Assembly (NCBI RefSeq): GCF_013817345.1
Contig: NZ_JACDCW010000001.1
Location: forward strand, 1 to 64,000
Reading direction: 5' to 3'
Length of the DNA stretch: 64,000 nucleotides
Origin: Methylibium sp.
Lineage (GTDB): Bacteria; Pseudomonadota; Gammaproteobacteria; Burkholderiales; Burkholderiaceae_C
Shown here: piece by piece, positions 1-12,448 of the stretch
How the letters are laid out: each line of letters starts with the position of its first letter
Position numbering within the stretch: position 1 is the stretch's first letter
The notes under the pieces: generated by a model
The model's database searches: none
What the model saw: the letters and a program-made list of their open reading frames with translations, nothing else
Told to the model about the DNA's origin: nothing
Program-made: the position numbers and the translations under genes

Positions 1-1047
1 CAGCGGCGCGGCGAGCTGAAGCAGCGCGGGCGCCAGCGGCAGCCGCTCGGCCGCGAGCGCCGCGCCGCCGAGCGCAAGCGCCCCGCCGATCAGCGCGCCG
101 ACGAGGCTGGCGCCCAGCGCCAGGATCAGGATCTGCAAGAGCACCAGCGCCGCCAGCCGGCCATCGCGCAAGCCCAGCGCCCGCAGCGTGGCGAGAGTTC
201 CGAGCTTGCCCTGCAGATACGCCTGCACGCTGTTGAAGACACCCAGCCCGCCGATGAACAGCGCGGAGAAGCCGACCAGCAGCAGGCCCGATCCGATCTG
301 CCCCAGCACCTCGGCGATGCGCTCGCTGCGCTGCTCGAAGCTGCGCACCTCGGCATCGGCGCGGGGAAAGGCCGCCATGAAATCGTCGCGCCACGCCGCC
401 GGCTCGAGCTCGGTGCGCACGCGGTAGCGGTAGGCCACGCGGCTGAGCGGCTGTACCAGGCCGGTGGCCTGCAGTGCACCGGCCGCCACCAGCGCGGGCG
501 CGCCGCTCCAGTCGGCGCGCAGACTGCGGTCGGGCTGGCGCAGGACCACGGCGCGAACCTCCAGGCCGATGTCGCCGATCTCGACGCGGTCGCCCGGCGC
601 GAGGCCCAGGCGTTGCGCCAGCACCGCGTCGAGCGCGACGCCCCAGGTGCCGTCGCGCAAGGCCAGCGTCTCAGTCAGCGACCCGGGCGGAGACAGCGTG
701 ACGCTGCCGTAGAGGGGGTAGCGCGCGTCGGCGCTCTGCAGCTCGATGAGCTGCGCGCGGCCCCGGGCGGTGCGCAGCATGGTGCGCAGTTCGGTCAGCA
801 GCGACACTTCGCCGCGCGCGCGCATCCAGGCGATCTCCGCGTCTTCGAGCGGGCGGTCGTGGCGCACTTCCACATCGCCGCCGAACAGCGCGCGTGCATC
901 GGCCTGCAGACTGCCGGCGACTTGTCGGTACAGCCCACCGCCGGCGGCGACCAGCGCCACGCCCAAGGCGAGGCAGGCGCAGAAGATCCACAGCGATCGG
1001 CCGCTGGCGCGCAGGTCGCGCCAAGCCAGGCTAAGCAGGAAGCGCAT
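1..1047 (-). CDS. ABC transporter permease (FtsX/YbbP-like), 3' end truncated by window edge
   Basis: Minus-strand frame from ATG at 1047 reads MRFLLSLAWRDLRASGRSLWIFCACLALGVALVAAGGGLYRQVAGSLQADARALFGGDVEV..., typical of MacB/FtsX-type permeases; directly follows an ABC ATPase. Confidence 0.8.
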   Translation of the reverse strand, partial: MRFLLSLAWRDLRASGRSLWIFCACLALGVALVAAGGGLYRQVAGSLQADARALFGGDVEVRHDRPLEDAEIAWMRARGEVSLLTELRTMLRTARGRAQLIELQSADARYPLYGSVTLSPPGSLTETLALRDGTWGVALDAVLAQRLGLAPGDRVEIGDIGLEVRAVVLRQPDRSLRADWSGAPALVAAGALQATGLVQPLSRVAYRYRVRTELEPAAWRDDFMAAFPRADAEVRSFEQRSERIAEVLGQIGSGLLLVGFSALFIGGLGVFNSVQAYLQGKLGTLATLRALGLRDGRLAALVLLQILILALGASLVGALIGGALALGGAALAAERLPLAPALLQLAAPL

Positions 1048-1762
1048 GCGGTGCGGCCCCCAGGGGGCGGACTTCGCAAGGGCTGTCGCCTTCGTGCGCG
1101 CTGGTCTCGTGAAGCCGCCCGTCGTGCAGGCGCAGCACGCGGTCGCAGCGGGCAGCGAAGGCCAGGTCGTGCGTGACCAGCACCAGGGTCGCGCCGGCGT
1201 CGCGGTTGAGCTCGAACAGCAGGTCGCGGATCACCTCGCCGGTGTGGTCGTCGAGGTTGCCGGTGGGCTCGTCGGCCAGCAGCAGGCCGGGGCTGTGCAC
1301 CAGCGCGCGGGCGATCGCCACGCGCTGCTGTTCGCCGCCCGAGAGCTGGCTCGGGTAGTGATCCATGCGCGGCGCCAGGCCAACGCGGCGCAACTGCTCG
1401 CGCGCCTTGGGGTAGGCGTCGCTGCGGCCGGCGATCTGCAGCGGAAGCGCCACGTTGTCGAGCGCGTTCAGGCTGGGCAGCAGGTGGAAGGACTGGAACA
1501 CGATGCCGATGCGGTCGCGCCGCAGATCGGCCAGGGCGTCGCGGTCGAGCGCGTCGAGGTCCACGCCATCGACCCTCACGCTGCCCGCGCCGGGTCGCTC
1601 CAGGCCGGCGAGCAGCAGCAGCAAGGAGGTCTTGCCCGAACCCGAAGGCCCGGCAATGGCCACGCTCTGGCCGGCGGCGATGTGCAGGTCCACGCCGCGC
1701 AGCACGTCGATGCGTGCCGCGCCCATCATGTAGTGCATGGAAAGGCCGGTCAGTGCGATCAT
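1031..1762 (-). CDS. ABC transporter ATP-binding protein (LolD/YbbA-like)
   Basis: MIALTGLSMHYMMGAARIDVLRGVDL...GPSGSGKTSLLLLLAG...LSGGEQQRVAIARALVHSPGLLLADEPTGNLD: Walker A, signature and Walker B motifs. Start chosen at 1762; the ORF track extends further upstream. Confidence 0.9.
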   Translation of the reverse strand: MIALTGLSMHYMMGAARIDVLRGVDLHIAAGQSVAIAGPSGSGKTSLLLLLAGLERPGAGSVRVDGVDLDALDRDALADLRRDRIGIVFQSFHLLPSLNALDNVALPLQIAGRSDAYPKAREQLRRVGLAPRMDHYPSQLSGGEQQRVAIARALVHSPGLLLADEPTGNLDDHTGEVIRDLLFELNRDAGATLVLVTHDLAFAARCDRVLRLHDGRLHETSAHEGDSPCEVRPLGAAPHALPA

Positions 1763-1989
1763 GGAAAAGCGGTGCCGAGGCGCGGGCGAAAAGCGGCCAG
1801 TGTGGCGGGAGCGACACTGCGTCGGCCGCGCAGGGGCATTGCCAGCTTGTGGACGAAAGGCAGGCACTGGCATCGGACTTGCCTGCTTCGAGCGGCCGGC
1901 TCCGCCGCCGCCGACGGGGCCCCGGGCACGGCGTGCGCCGGCAGGCGGGTCATGAAACCACTTCGACGAAGGCGCACCCGAGCGATGCC

Positions 1990-3612
1990 ATGAACGAGAG
2001 CAAACCCGCGGAGGCGACTCCGAAAGCCACCGCGCACATCGGGCCCTGGGCGCCGCTGAAGCAACCGGTGTTCCGCATGCTGTGGGGCGTGTGGGTGACG
2101 GCCAACGCGTGCATGTGGATGAACGACGTTGCGGCGGCCTGGATGATGACCTCGCTGAGTTCATCGCCGCTGATGGTGGCGCTGGTGCAGTCGGCCTCCA
2201 CCTTGCCGGTGCTCCTGCTGGGGCTGCCCAGCGGCGCGCTGGCCGACATCGTGGATCGCCGGCGGTATTTCATGATCACGCAGATCTGGGTAGCCGCCGT
2301 GGCGCTGCTGCTGTGCGCCGTGGTCTTGCTGGGCGCGATGACTGCGCCGCTCCTTCTTGCACTGACCTTCGCCAACGGCATCGGCCTGGCGATGCGCTGG
2401 CCGGTGTTTGCCGCAATCGTGCCGGAACTGGTGCCGCGCCCGCAGCTCGCGGCTGCGCTGGCGCTCAACGGCATCGCGATGAACGCGTCGCGCATCATCG
2501 GGCCGGTCATCGCGGGGGCGATCATCGCCAGCGCCGGCAGCGCCTACGTGTTCGCGCTCAACGCGCTGCTGTCGGTGGCGGCGGCCTTCGTCATCCGGCG
2601 CTGGAAGCGCGAGCAGAAGGTCAGCGCCTTGCCGGGCGAGCGCTTCATCGGCGCGATGCGGGTCGGCATGCAATACGTGTGGCAGTCACGCCCCATGCAT
2701 TCGATCCTGCTGCAGGTGGCACTGTTCTTCCTGCAGGCGACCGCGCTGCTCGGGCTGCTGCCGCTGGTGGCCAAGGGGCTGCGGGGCGGCGACGCGGGCA
2801 CGTTCACACTGCTGCTCGCATCGATGGGTGCCGGCGCCATCGTCGCCGCGATGTTCCTGCCGCGCCTGCGCCGCGCGTTTCGCAGCGATGCGCTCGTGAT
2901 CTACGGGACCATGCTGCAGGCCACGGCGATGCTGGTGGTGAGCGTGGCCCCCAACGCCGCCGTGGCGGCGCCGGCCATGATGGTGGCAGGCGCGGCGTGG
3001 CTCACGGTGGCGAACTCTCTGATGGTGTCGGCCCAGATGGCCTTGCCCGACTGGGTGAGGGCGCGCGGCATGTCCATCTTCCAGATGGCACTGATGGGCA
3101 GCAGCGCCGCCGGCGCCGCGCTGTGGGGATTGGTCGCGACGTGGACGGATGTGCGCACCAGCCTGATCAGCGCGGCAGTTTTCGGGCTGGCCTGCGCGGT
3201 GCTGACGCGGCGCTTCCTGCCGACGCCGGGCGCCGACGAAGACCTCACGCCCACGCAGTTCGCGCGGCCGGCCGGCACCGAGATCGACCTCGATCTGCGC
3301 GAAGGCCCGGTGCTGGTGACCATCGACTACCTGATCGACCCGGCGCGCACCGACGAATTCCTGCAGGTGATGCAGGAAAGCCGCCGCAACCGCCTGCTGC
3401 ATGGCATGTTGTCGTGGGGTCTGTTCCGCGATGCGGCCGACTCACGGCGCTTCATCGAACACTATGTGGACGAGTCGTGGGTGGAGCACCTGCGGCACTT
3501 CGAGCGCATGACGGCGTTCGATGTGGCCTTGCGCGAGCGGCGGCTCTCGTTCCATGTCGGCGAATCGCCGCCGCTTGTGTCGCGCTACATCGCGCAGGCG
3601 CTTCGGCGGTAG
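1990..3612 (+). CDS. MFS transporter (EntS-like / MFS_3 type)
   Basis: MNESKPAEATPKATAHIGPWAPLKQPVFRMLWGVWVTANACMWMNDVAAAWMMTSLSSSPLMVALVQSASTLPVLLLGLPSGALADIVDRRR; many TM segments and a soluble C-terminal extension. Confidence 0.85.
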   Translation: MNESKPAEATPKATAHIGPWAPLKQPVFRMLWGVWVTANACMWMNDVAAAWMMTSLSSSPLMVALVQSASTLPVLLLGLPSGALADIVDRRRYFMITQIWVAAVALLLCAVVLLGAMTAPLLLALTFANGIGLAMRWPVFAAIVPELVPRPQLAAALALNGIAMNASRIIGPVIAGAIIASAGSAYVFALNALLSVAAAFVIRRWKREQKVSALPGERFIGAMRVGMQYVWQSRPMHSILLQVALFFLQATALLGLLPLVAKGLRGGDAGTFTLLLASMGAGAIVAAMFLPRLRRAFRSDALVIYGTMLQATAMLVVSVAPNAAVAAPAMMVAGAAWLTVANSLMVSAQMALPDWVRARGMSIFQMALMGSSAAGAALWGLVATWTDVRTSLISAAVFGLACAVLTRRFLPTPGADEDLTPTQFARPAGTEIDLDLREGPVLVTIDYLIDPARTDEFLQVMQESRRNRLLHGMLSWGLFRDAADSRRFIEHYVDESWVEHLRHFERMTAFDVALRERRLSFHVGESPPLVSRYIAQALRR

Positions 3613-3618
3613 TTGTCC

Positions 3619-4356
3619 TTACATCGCGAGCAGCAGCACCGCGTATGCGGCGACGCCAAGCAGGAACGCCGAGAACCGGCTCTCCCGCCGCTCGGGAAGC
3701 TCTTCCTTCATCACGTTGAGAATCACGCCTCCTGCCACGAGCGCGATCAGCACCACGACCGCCGCGGCTTCGATCTCCGCGTAAAGGCCGAGCAGCCAGC
3801 CGCCGAAGACTGCAACGGCCAGCACCCACCGCCCCACACGGTCATAGCGGCTCTTGTGATGCTCGTACAGCCCGAAGTCGGTCACGAGGAAATGCAGCGC
3901 CATGGCCAACACGAAGAACACGAGGGAAGGGGTGTCCGAAGTATTGCGGTGCACCAGCAGATAGCCGATCAGCACGTTGTAGGCCGCGAACGACGCGATG
4001 TGGAGGGCGAACACGCCGGAGCTGGTCGCGTCTTCGCGTTGCTTTGCTCGCTCGCCGTCGCGCGACGTCAGAGCGAACCGCTCCAAGCCATAGAACGCCA
4101 CGAGACCGGCCAGCGCGATCAGGTAAACGTGCCGGTCGGCGAAGGCCCCCGCGCTGCTCGTCGTTTCGGACAGCACGTCTTGCCCTTCGCTCAGTTCCGG
4201 CAAAAGATGCAGGAACACATAAGCGACCGACACACCGCCGGCGATGGACAGCCAGCGGCTGCGAGGCGTCCCGGACAGCACGCTCAAGCGTCCGACGAGA
4301 AGGTGGATTGCCACCATCGCGATGACGGCAACGAGCGAAACCAGGAACTGGGGCAT
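3619..4356 (-). CDS. Integral membrane protein, possibly ZIP-like
   Basis: 245 aa multi-TM ORF with VSVAYVFLHLLPEL motif resembling ZIP-family helices; convergent with the MFS gene. Confidence 0.55.
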   Translation of the reverse strand: MPQFLVSLVAVIAMVAIHLLVGRLSVLSGTPRSRWLSIAGGVSVAYVFLHLLPELSEGQDVLSETTSSAGAFADRHVYLIALAGLVAFYGLERFALTSRDGERAKQREDATSSGVFALHIASFAAYNVLIGYLLVHRNTSDTPSLVFFVLAMALHFLVTDFGLYEHHKSRYDRVGRWVLAVAVFGGWLLGLYAEIEAAAVVVLIALVAGGVILNVMKEELPERRESRFSAFLLGVAAYAVLLLAM

Positions 4357-4557
4357 CGGGTCGTGACGGCAGGCACTGCCATCAAAACCGTCGATGGCAA
4401 CCGATGTTCCTGCGCGGGAAGAACTCGCGGCACACGCGGAACGAGCGGCTTTTCATGGCCGGATCCTACCGAGAGTCGGAGGCGCTCAGGAGCGCTGCTT
4501 GCTCCGAATCCGCCAGTGACCCCTCGTGGTCAGCCCCAATGGCGAGGAGTTCTCACA

Positions 4558-5649
4558 ATGAAGCCAAACGATCAACACACCGCGCTGGCGCCACAGAAGC
4601 GTCCGTTGCGGGTGCTGCTGGTGGCGGGGAGCGACAGGCGCCAGTACAACTGCCCCGGCGTCGACTCGAAGGCGCGCGCGCTCATGTTGCGGCTGGCCGA
4701 TCGGCTCCCCCCCGAATGGGAGATCGACGTCGAGGACCTCGGCAACGTCTATGGCCGCGCGCGCATCCAGAGCTGCAACGCGTGCGTTTCGACGTCGATG
4801 GCGCTGTGCGTGTGGCCGTGCAATTGCTATGAAGCGGGCGACAAGAACGAGCCCGATCTGATGTGGGACCTCGACCTGTATGCGCGGCTGGATCTCGCCG
4901 ACGCCTGGGCCTTCGTGGCCCCTGTCAACTGGTACGCACCGACGTCCAACCTCAAGCTCATGTTCGACCGGCTGGTCTGTGCCAACGGCGGCAATCCGCG
5001 GGAGGACCTGATCGACCACAAGAACCCGGAGAAGGCCATGGTGCTCGAACGCACCGGCGCATGGCGCGAAGAACTCTCGCTCAACCATCTGGAGGGGCGC
5101 ACTGCCGCTTTCTTCTGCTACGGTGACGATGCGGCCGAGGAGCGCGACCGGGATGGGCGGCCCCGCTACCTTCGCCATCCTGATTGGTTCGATCCTGCGG
5201 CCGAGCCGATGCGCGACGGACTGCGAGACGCCTATGCGCCGCTTGTCTGGCAGTGCCGCTTCAGCGGTATCGAGGTGCCCGATCCGTTGTGGACCTACCA
5301 GGACTTCGGCAAGGGACGCATCTACGCGGACAACCAGGCCGAGCAACTGCCCTCCGAGCCGGGATTCTTCGACGCCTTCGACGCCTGGGCGGACCGCCTG
5401 GCCGCGCATGTCTCGGTCAAAGGACGGGTGGCGCCAGGCAAGTACCGCGCCTTCGGCTACCAGGCACCCTCGCACCGCTGGGCCGACGCGAAGTTGAAGT
5501 GGCGCGAGCTGCGCCTCAACGCCGGGCTGCCGCCCGCCGGCTCATCGCCTGCGGCGCAACAGGCGGCCGGGCTCAACCGAGACGCCACCTTCTCACCGAA
5601 ACGCAGCGAAGCAAGCCGCCACGGCGATGCTGCCGACCGAGCGCTGTAG
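4558..5649 (+). CDS. Flavodoxin-like / NAD(P)H-dependent FMN reductase family protein
   Basis: RPLRVLLVAGSDRRQYNCPGVDSKARALMLRLADRLP...VAPVNWYAPTSNLKLMFDRLVCANGG, flavodoxin-fold pattern; ATG at 4558 preceded by GGCGAGGAG. Confidence 0.7.
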   Translation: MKPNDQHTALAPQKRPLRVLLVAGSDRRQYNCPGVDSKARALMLRLADRLPPEWEIDVEDLGNVYGRARIQSCNACVSTSMALCVWPCNCYEAGDKNEPDLMWDLDLYARLDLADAWAFVAPVNWYAPTSNLKLMFDRLVCANGGNPREDLIDHKNPEKAMVLERTGAWREELSLNHLEGRTAAFFCYGDDAAEERDRDGRPRYLRHPDWFDPAAEPMRDGLRDAYAPLVWQCRFSGIEVPDPLWTYQDFGKGRIYADNQAEQLPSEPGFFDAFDAWADRLAAHVSVKGRVAPGKYRAFGYQAPSHRWADAKLKWRELRLNAGLPPAGSSPAAQQAAGLNRDATFSPKRSEASRHGDAADRAL

Positions 5650-5704
5650 CCCCGCGAAACGATCTAGCGTCCTCTACAACCAAGCCAACAAAAGGAGAAG
5701 AGTC

Positions 5705-6382
5705 ATGGAACAGCGAATGAATGAGCTCGGGACTGAAACCGGAGTTGCTGCGACCGCACTGATGGGCGCCGCTGCCGGCGCGATTGCGGTCTGGGCCCTG
5801 GATCGTGTGGACTGGTTCATGTGGAACCGTCTGGACGCGAGAACCCGCACAAGGACCGTTTCGGTGCGACCTCATGGCGAGCCGCCGTCGCATGCGCTGG
5901 TCAGCAAGATCGAAAAGGCCGCTGGCCTGAATCCGACGGACAGGCAACACGATCTCGCGGGTGACATCACCCACTACATGATCGGCATCGGGCCGGCTGC
6001 CGGGTATGCCGTCATGAGAGACAAGTTGCCCGGTCGAGGGCCCGCGCGCGGCCTGCTCTATGGCCTTGGTGTTTTCCTGCTGCAGGATGAAGCCTTCAAT
6101 ACGGCAACCGGCCTGGGTGCGAAGCCGCAAGCCTATCCATGGCAGGCGCACGCAAGGGGGCTGATCGCTCATCTGGTCTACGGGGTAACGACCGAGCTCG
6201 TTCTCAACGTGATGGAGCGCGCAGTCGAGTCGGCTCGAACAGGCGGGACCGCGGGAGGCACAGACCCAGCGTTGGAGCGATCCCGCGACTTGAATGGAAA
6301 GCGGGTCAACGAAGGCACCGAGACGGCAGGGGCCGATGAACCAGAGACCCAAGGCCGGCTGTCACCGGTTTCGTCTCACTGA
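5705..6382 (+). CDS. Conserved hypothetical membrane protein (YagU/DUF1440-like)
   Basis: MEQRMNELGTETGVAATALMGAAAGAIAVWALDRVDWFMWNRLD...; AAAGGAGAAGAG ribosome-binding site just upstream. Confidence 0.5.
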   Translation: MEQRMNELGTETGVAATALMGAAAGAIAVWALDRVDWFMWNRLDARTRTRTVSVRPHGEPPSHALVSKIEKAAGLNPTDRQHDLAGDITHYMIGIGPAAGYAVMRDKLPGRGPARGLLYGLGVFLLQDEAFNTATGLGAKPQAYPWQAHARGLIAHLVYGVTTELVLNVMERAVESARTGGTAGGTDPALERSRDLNGKRVNEGTETAGADEPETQGRLSPVSSH

Positions 6383-6451
6383 TGCTCCGAAGGCTGTGCC
6401 CTACCGCTTCGAATGCAACTGGTCGTAGTTGTCCGACCTACACGACAACAC

Positions 6452-9058
<2,607 letters not shown>

Positions 9059-9114
9059 TCAAAACGCGGCAGCGGGCTCGCGGCCCGCTGTGCTGGCAAG
9101 GCGTGGTGGGCGGC

Positions 9115-10233
9115 TCAGATGCGCATCGGCATGACCACGTACTTGAAACCGGCCTGCTCGGGCACCGTCACCAGTGCCGAGCTGTTGCCGTCCTGCAGCG
9201 ACAGGCTGACCATCTCCTGGTCCATGTTGGCCAGCGCGTCCATCAGGTAGGTGACGTTGAAGCCGATCTCGATGGCGTCGCCGCCGTAGTCGATCTCGAG
9301 CTCTTCCTTGGCTTCTTCCTGCTCGGCATTGCTGGACGCAATGCGCAGCGTGCCGGGCTCTATGTTGATCCGAACGCCCTTGAACTTCTCGCTGGTCAGG
9401 ATGGCGGCGCGCTGCAGGCTGGCGAGCAGCGGCGCACGGCCCAGGGTGACGTGGTTCTTGTGGTTCTTCGGAATGACGCGGTTGTAGTCGGGGAACTTGC
9501 CTTCGACGAGCTTGGTGACGAACTCCATGCCCGAAAAAGCGAACTTGGCCTGGTTGCCGGCGAAGCGCATCTCGATGGCGCCCTCGCCGCCTTCCTTGTC
9601 GTCACGCAGCAGGCGCTGCAACTCGAGCACGGTCTTGCGCGGCAGGATCACCTCCTGCTTGGGCATCTCGACCTCGAGCGTGGCCTGGGCGAGCGCGAGA
9701 CGGTGGCCGTCGGTGGCAACCAGCGTCAGGCTCTTGCCTTCGGCGACGAACAAAATCCCGTTGAGGTAGTAGCGGATGTCGTGCACCGCCATCGCGAAGT
9801 GCACCTGCGCGATCAGCGCCTTGAGCGACTTCTGCGGCACGCTGAAGGCCGGGCCGAAATCGGCCGCCTCCTGCACCAGCGGGAAGTCCTCGGCCGGCAG
9901 CGTCTGCAAAGTGAAGCGGCTCTTGCCGCCCGAAAGTGTCAGCTTGCTCTGTGCTGAACTCAGCGTGACGTTCTGATCGGCCGGCAGCGTGCGCAGGATG
10001 TCGATCAGCTTGCGCGCCCCCACCGTCGCCTGAAAGTCGCCTGGATCGCCATCGAAGCTGGCCCGGGTGCGCACCTGGATTTCCAGATCGCTGGTCGTGA
10101 ACTCGATCTCCGGTCCGGTCTTGCGCAGCAGCACGTTGGCCAGCACGGGCAGGGTGTGACGGCGTTCGACGATGCCGGCCACGGCCTGCAGCGCAGCGAG
10201 AAACTTTTCCTGCGGGCTCTTCAAGACAATCAT
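9115..10233 (-). CDS. dnaN: DNA polymerase III beta clamp
   Basis: MIVLKSPQEKFLAALQAVAGIVERRHTLPVLANVLLRKTG...TYLMDALANMDQEMVSLSLQDGNSSALVTVPEQAGFKYVVMPMRI. Confidence 0.97.
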   Translation of the reverse strand: MIVLKSPQEKFLAALQAVAGIVERRHTLPVLANVLLRKTGPEIEFTTSDLEIQVRTRASFDGDPGDFQATVGARKLIDILRTLPADQNVTLSSAQSKLTLSGGKSRFTLQTLPAEDFPLVQEAADFGPAFSVPQKSLKALIAQVHFAMAVHDIRYYLNGILFVAEGKSLTLVATDGHRLALAQATLEVEMPKQEVILPRKTVLELQRLLRDDKEGGEGAIEMRFAGNQAKFAFSGMEFVTKLVEGKFPDYNRVIPKNHKNHVTLGRAPLLASLQRAAILTSEKFKGVRINIEPGTLRIASSNAEQEEAKEELEIDYGGDAIEIGFNVTYLMDALANMDQEMVSLSLQDGNSSALVTVPEQAGFKYVVMPMRI

Positions 10234-10279
10234 TTGAACCTCTTTGAGACTAGTCGTATTAGTAGGGAGAGCGCTGTCC

Positions 10280-10288
10280 TGTGGACAA
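10280..10288 (-). promoter_or_regulatory. DnaA box TTGTCCACA (dnaA-dnaN intergenic)
   Basis: Plus strand reads tgtggacaa; matches TTWTNCACA. Confidence 0.65.
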
Positions 10289-10398
10289 GGCTATTTTCGC
10301 CTGATACGGCAGGGGTTTAGCACGCCCCGAAGCCTGTGCGCGGATGCGCCGATCGTGCGGGAGCGATCGGCAACAACTTTGCGACTGCGCTCTGACCT

Positions 10399-10407
10399 GT
10401 GGACAGT
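10399..10407 (-). promoter_or_regulatory. DnaA box variant CTGTCCACA (dnaA-dnaN intergenic)
   Basis: Plus strand reads tgtggacag; one mismatch to TTGTCCACA. Confidence 0.45.
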
Positions 10408-10468
10408 CTGGCACTTGACGAGAACTTGTCCCCAGGCTTGTCACTTGACGGCACCGGCATGGGCGTGC

Positions 10469-11872
10469 TCATCCTTTGAGGGTCTGCTCGAGCACGTGCA
10501 ACTGCTGGTTGAGTTCGGTGTTCTTGCCGCGCTCCGCGCCGATCTTGCGCACCGCGTGCAAGACGGTGGTGTGGTCGCGACCGCCGAACAGTTCGCCGAT
10601 CTCCGGTAGGCTTTTTTGCGTGAGCTCCTTGGCCAAGTACATGGCGATCTGGCGCGGCCGGGCGATCGAGGCAGGCCGCTTCTTGCTGTACATGTCGGCG
10701 ACCTTGATCTTGTAGAAGTCGGCGCAGGTCTTCTGAATGTTCTCGACCGAGATCTGCCGGTTCTGTATCGACAGCAGATCCTTCAGCGCCTCGCGCGCCA
10801 GCGCGATGTTGATGTCCTTCTGCGAGAAGCGCGCATAGGCCAGTACCTTGCGCAGCGCCCCTTCGAGCTCGCGCACATTGGCGCGCACGTTCTTGGCGAT
10901 GAAGAAGGCCACGTCCTCGGGCATGGGCGCGCCCTCCACGTCAGACTTCTTCATCAGGATGGCGACGCGCATCTCCAGCTCGGGCGGCTCGATGGCCACC
11001 GTGAGCCCGGCGTCGAAGCGCGAGGTGAGGCGCTCGTCGATGTCGGCCAGCCCCTTGGGGTAGGTGTCGCTGGTCATGATGATGTGCGCGCGCTTGGCAA
11101 GCAGCGCCTCGAACGCGTTGAAGAACTCCTCCTGCGTGCGCTCCTTGCCGGCGAAGAACTGCACGTCGTCGATCAGCAGCAGGTCGAGCGAGTGGTACTT
11201 GGCCTTGAGCTCGTCGAAGGTCTTGCGCTGGTAGTTTTTCACCACGTCGGTGATGAACTGTTCGGCATGCAAGTACAGGATGCGCGCGTCCGGCCGGTCG
11301 CCCAGCAGTGCGTTGCCCACCGCATGGATCAGGTGGGTCTTGCCCAGACCGACGCCACCGTAGATGAAGAGCGGGTTGTACATGGCGCCCGGAGCGCCGG
11401 CCACGTGCAATGCGGCCGTGCGGGCCATCTGGTTGGCTCGACCGGGGACCAGGGTGTCGAAGGTGAGGTTGGCATTCAGCCGATGCTGTGGCTGCGCAGC
11501 GGCGCCGGCCGGGGAAGCCGTAGTGCTCCTCACCGGCCGCGGGGTGGCCCCCAGCCAGGCCCCGAGGGCTTGGGGCTGGCCGTTGGCGATTGCAGGTTCG
11601 CCGCGTGGCGGCGTTTCGCGCGCAGCGAGCAGCAATTCGAGCCGGACCGGCTTGCCGACGAGCTCGCTGAGCACGTTCTCGATGCGAGAGCCGTACTGAT
11701 TGCGGATCCAGTCGAGCTTGAAGCGGTTGGGCACGCGCAAGGTGGCTACGGCGCCGTCGCCCTGGTCGATCAGGTCGGCGGCCGGCAGCGGTCGTATCCA
11801 GGTGTTGAACTGCTGCTCGGGCAGCTCGGTCGCCAGGCGTTCGCAGCCGCGCGACCAGACATCGGCGCTCAT
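10469..11872 (-). CDS. dnaA: Chromosomal replication initiator DnaA
   Basis: [53 protein letters not shown]...[16 protein letters not shown] prefer ATG at 11872 (MSADVWSRG) over the TTG at 11887 used by the ORF track, because that TTG lies inside a DnaA box. Confidence 0.96.
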   Translation of the reverse strand: MSADVWSRGCERLATELPEQQFNTWIRPLPAADLIDQGDGAVATLRVPNRFKLDWIRNQYGSRIENVLSELVGKPVRLELLLAARETPPRGEPAIANGQPQALGAWLGATPRPVRSTTASPAGAAAQPQHRLNANLTFDTLVPGRANQMARTAALHVAGAPGAMYNPLFIYGGVGLGKTHLIHAVGNALLGDRPDARILYLHAEQFITDVVKNYQRKTFDELKAKYHSLDLLLIDDVQFFAGKERTQEEFFNAFEALLAKRAHIIMTSDTYPKGLADIDERLTSRFDAGLTVAIEPPELEMRVAILMKKSDVEGAPMPEDVAFFIAKNVRANVRELEGALRKVLAYARFSQKDINIALAREALKDLLSIQNRQISVENIQKTCADFYKIKVADMYSKKRPASIARPRQIAMYLAKELTQKSLPEIGELFGGRDHTTVLHAVRKIGAERGKNTELNQQLHVLEQTLKG

Positions 11873-11878
11873 CGGTGT

Positions 11879-11887
11879 TGTGGACAA
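11879..11887 (-). promoter_or_regulatory. DnaA box TTGTCCACA immediately upstream of dnaA ATG
   Basis: Plus strand reads tgtggacaa, 6 bp upstream of the ATG at 11870-11872. Confidence 0.65.
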
Positions 11888-11938
11888 TCAAGGTCGGAGC
11901 GATAGGATTCTAGCGGGGCATCGGCCGCAAAAACCGTG

Positions 11939-11947
11939 TTATCCACA
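11939..11947 (+). promoter_or_regulatory. Consensus DnaA box TTATCCACA upstream of dnaA
   Basis: Exact TTATCCACA in the dnaA-rpmH intergenic region. Confidence 0.75.
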
Positions 11948-12288
11948 GTTTGTGGAGCCCGCCCGCGCGCGCTTCTGACGAGCGCGCGCAGAGGCCCCAA
12001 ACCGGCAAGTCGTTGACCGGAAAAGACTTTCTTGCTCTAATCACAGGTTTTCCGCGAGGCGATCGATGGACTTTGTTCCAGCGTCGCTTCTTACTGTGCG
12101 TCACTGGGCGCACGGTCAAAAGCGCTCGATCGAAGGCGCGGAGTCAGGCAAGGCGAGGATCTTCCAAAGGGATTTTTCCAAAAGGATTCGGGCCAGCAAC
12201 GCCGCATTCAACCCGAGTCAGCGCCGGTTCCCCGGCGATCCGGTCAGCACCATCTCCGGGGCATCTGTTTGCTCCACGAAGGCTCATC

Positions 12289-12423
12289 ATGAAACGCACC
12301 TACCAACCTTCTAAGATCCGTCGCGCCCGCACCCATGGCTTCCTGCTGCGCATGAAGACGCGCGCCGGCCGTCAGATCCTCAACGCTCGCCGCGCCAAGG
12401 GCCGCAAGCGCCTCGCGGTCTGA
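12289..12423 (+). CDS. rpmH: 50S ribosomal protein L34
   Basis: [44 protein letters not shown]. Confidence 0.98.
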   Translation: MKRTYQPSKIRRARTHGFLLRMKTRAGRQILNARRAKGRKRLAV

Positions 12424-12448
12424 TCCGGCCGACCTCGCCGGCCCGGCC

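Noticed and set aside
2082-3719. 545-aa plus-strand ORF overlapping the MFS gene
   Set aside because: Alternative frame of the MFS transporter; low-complexity Arg/Gly/Ala-rich.
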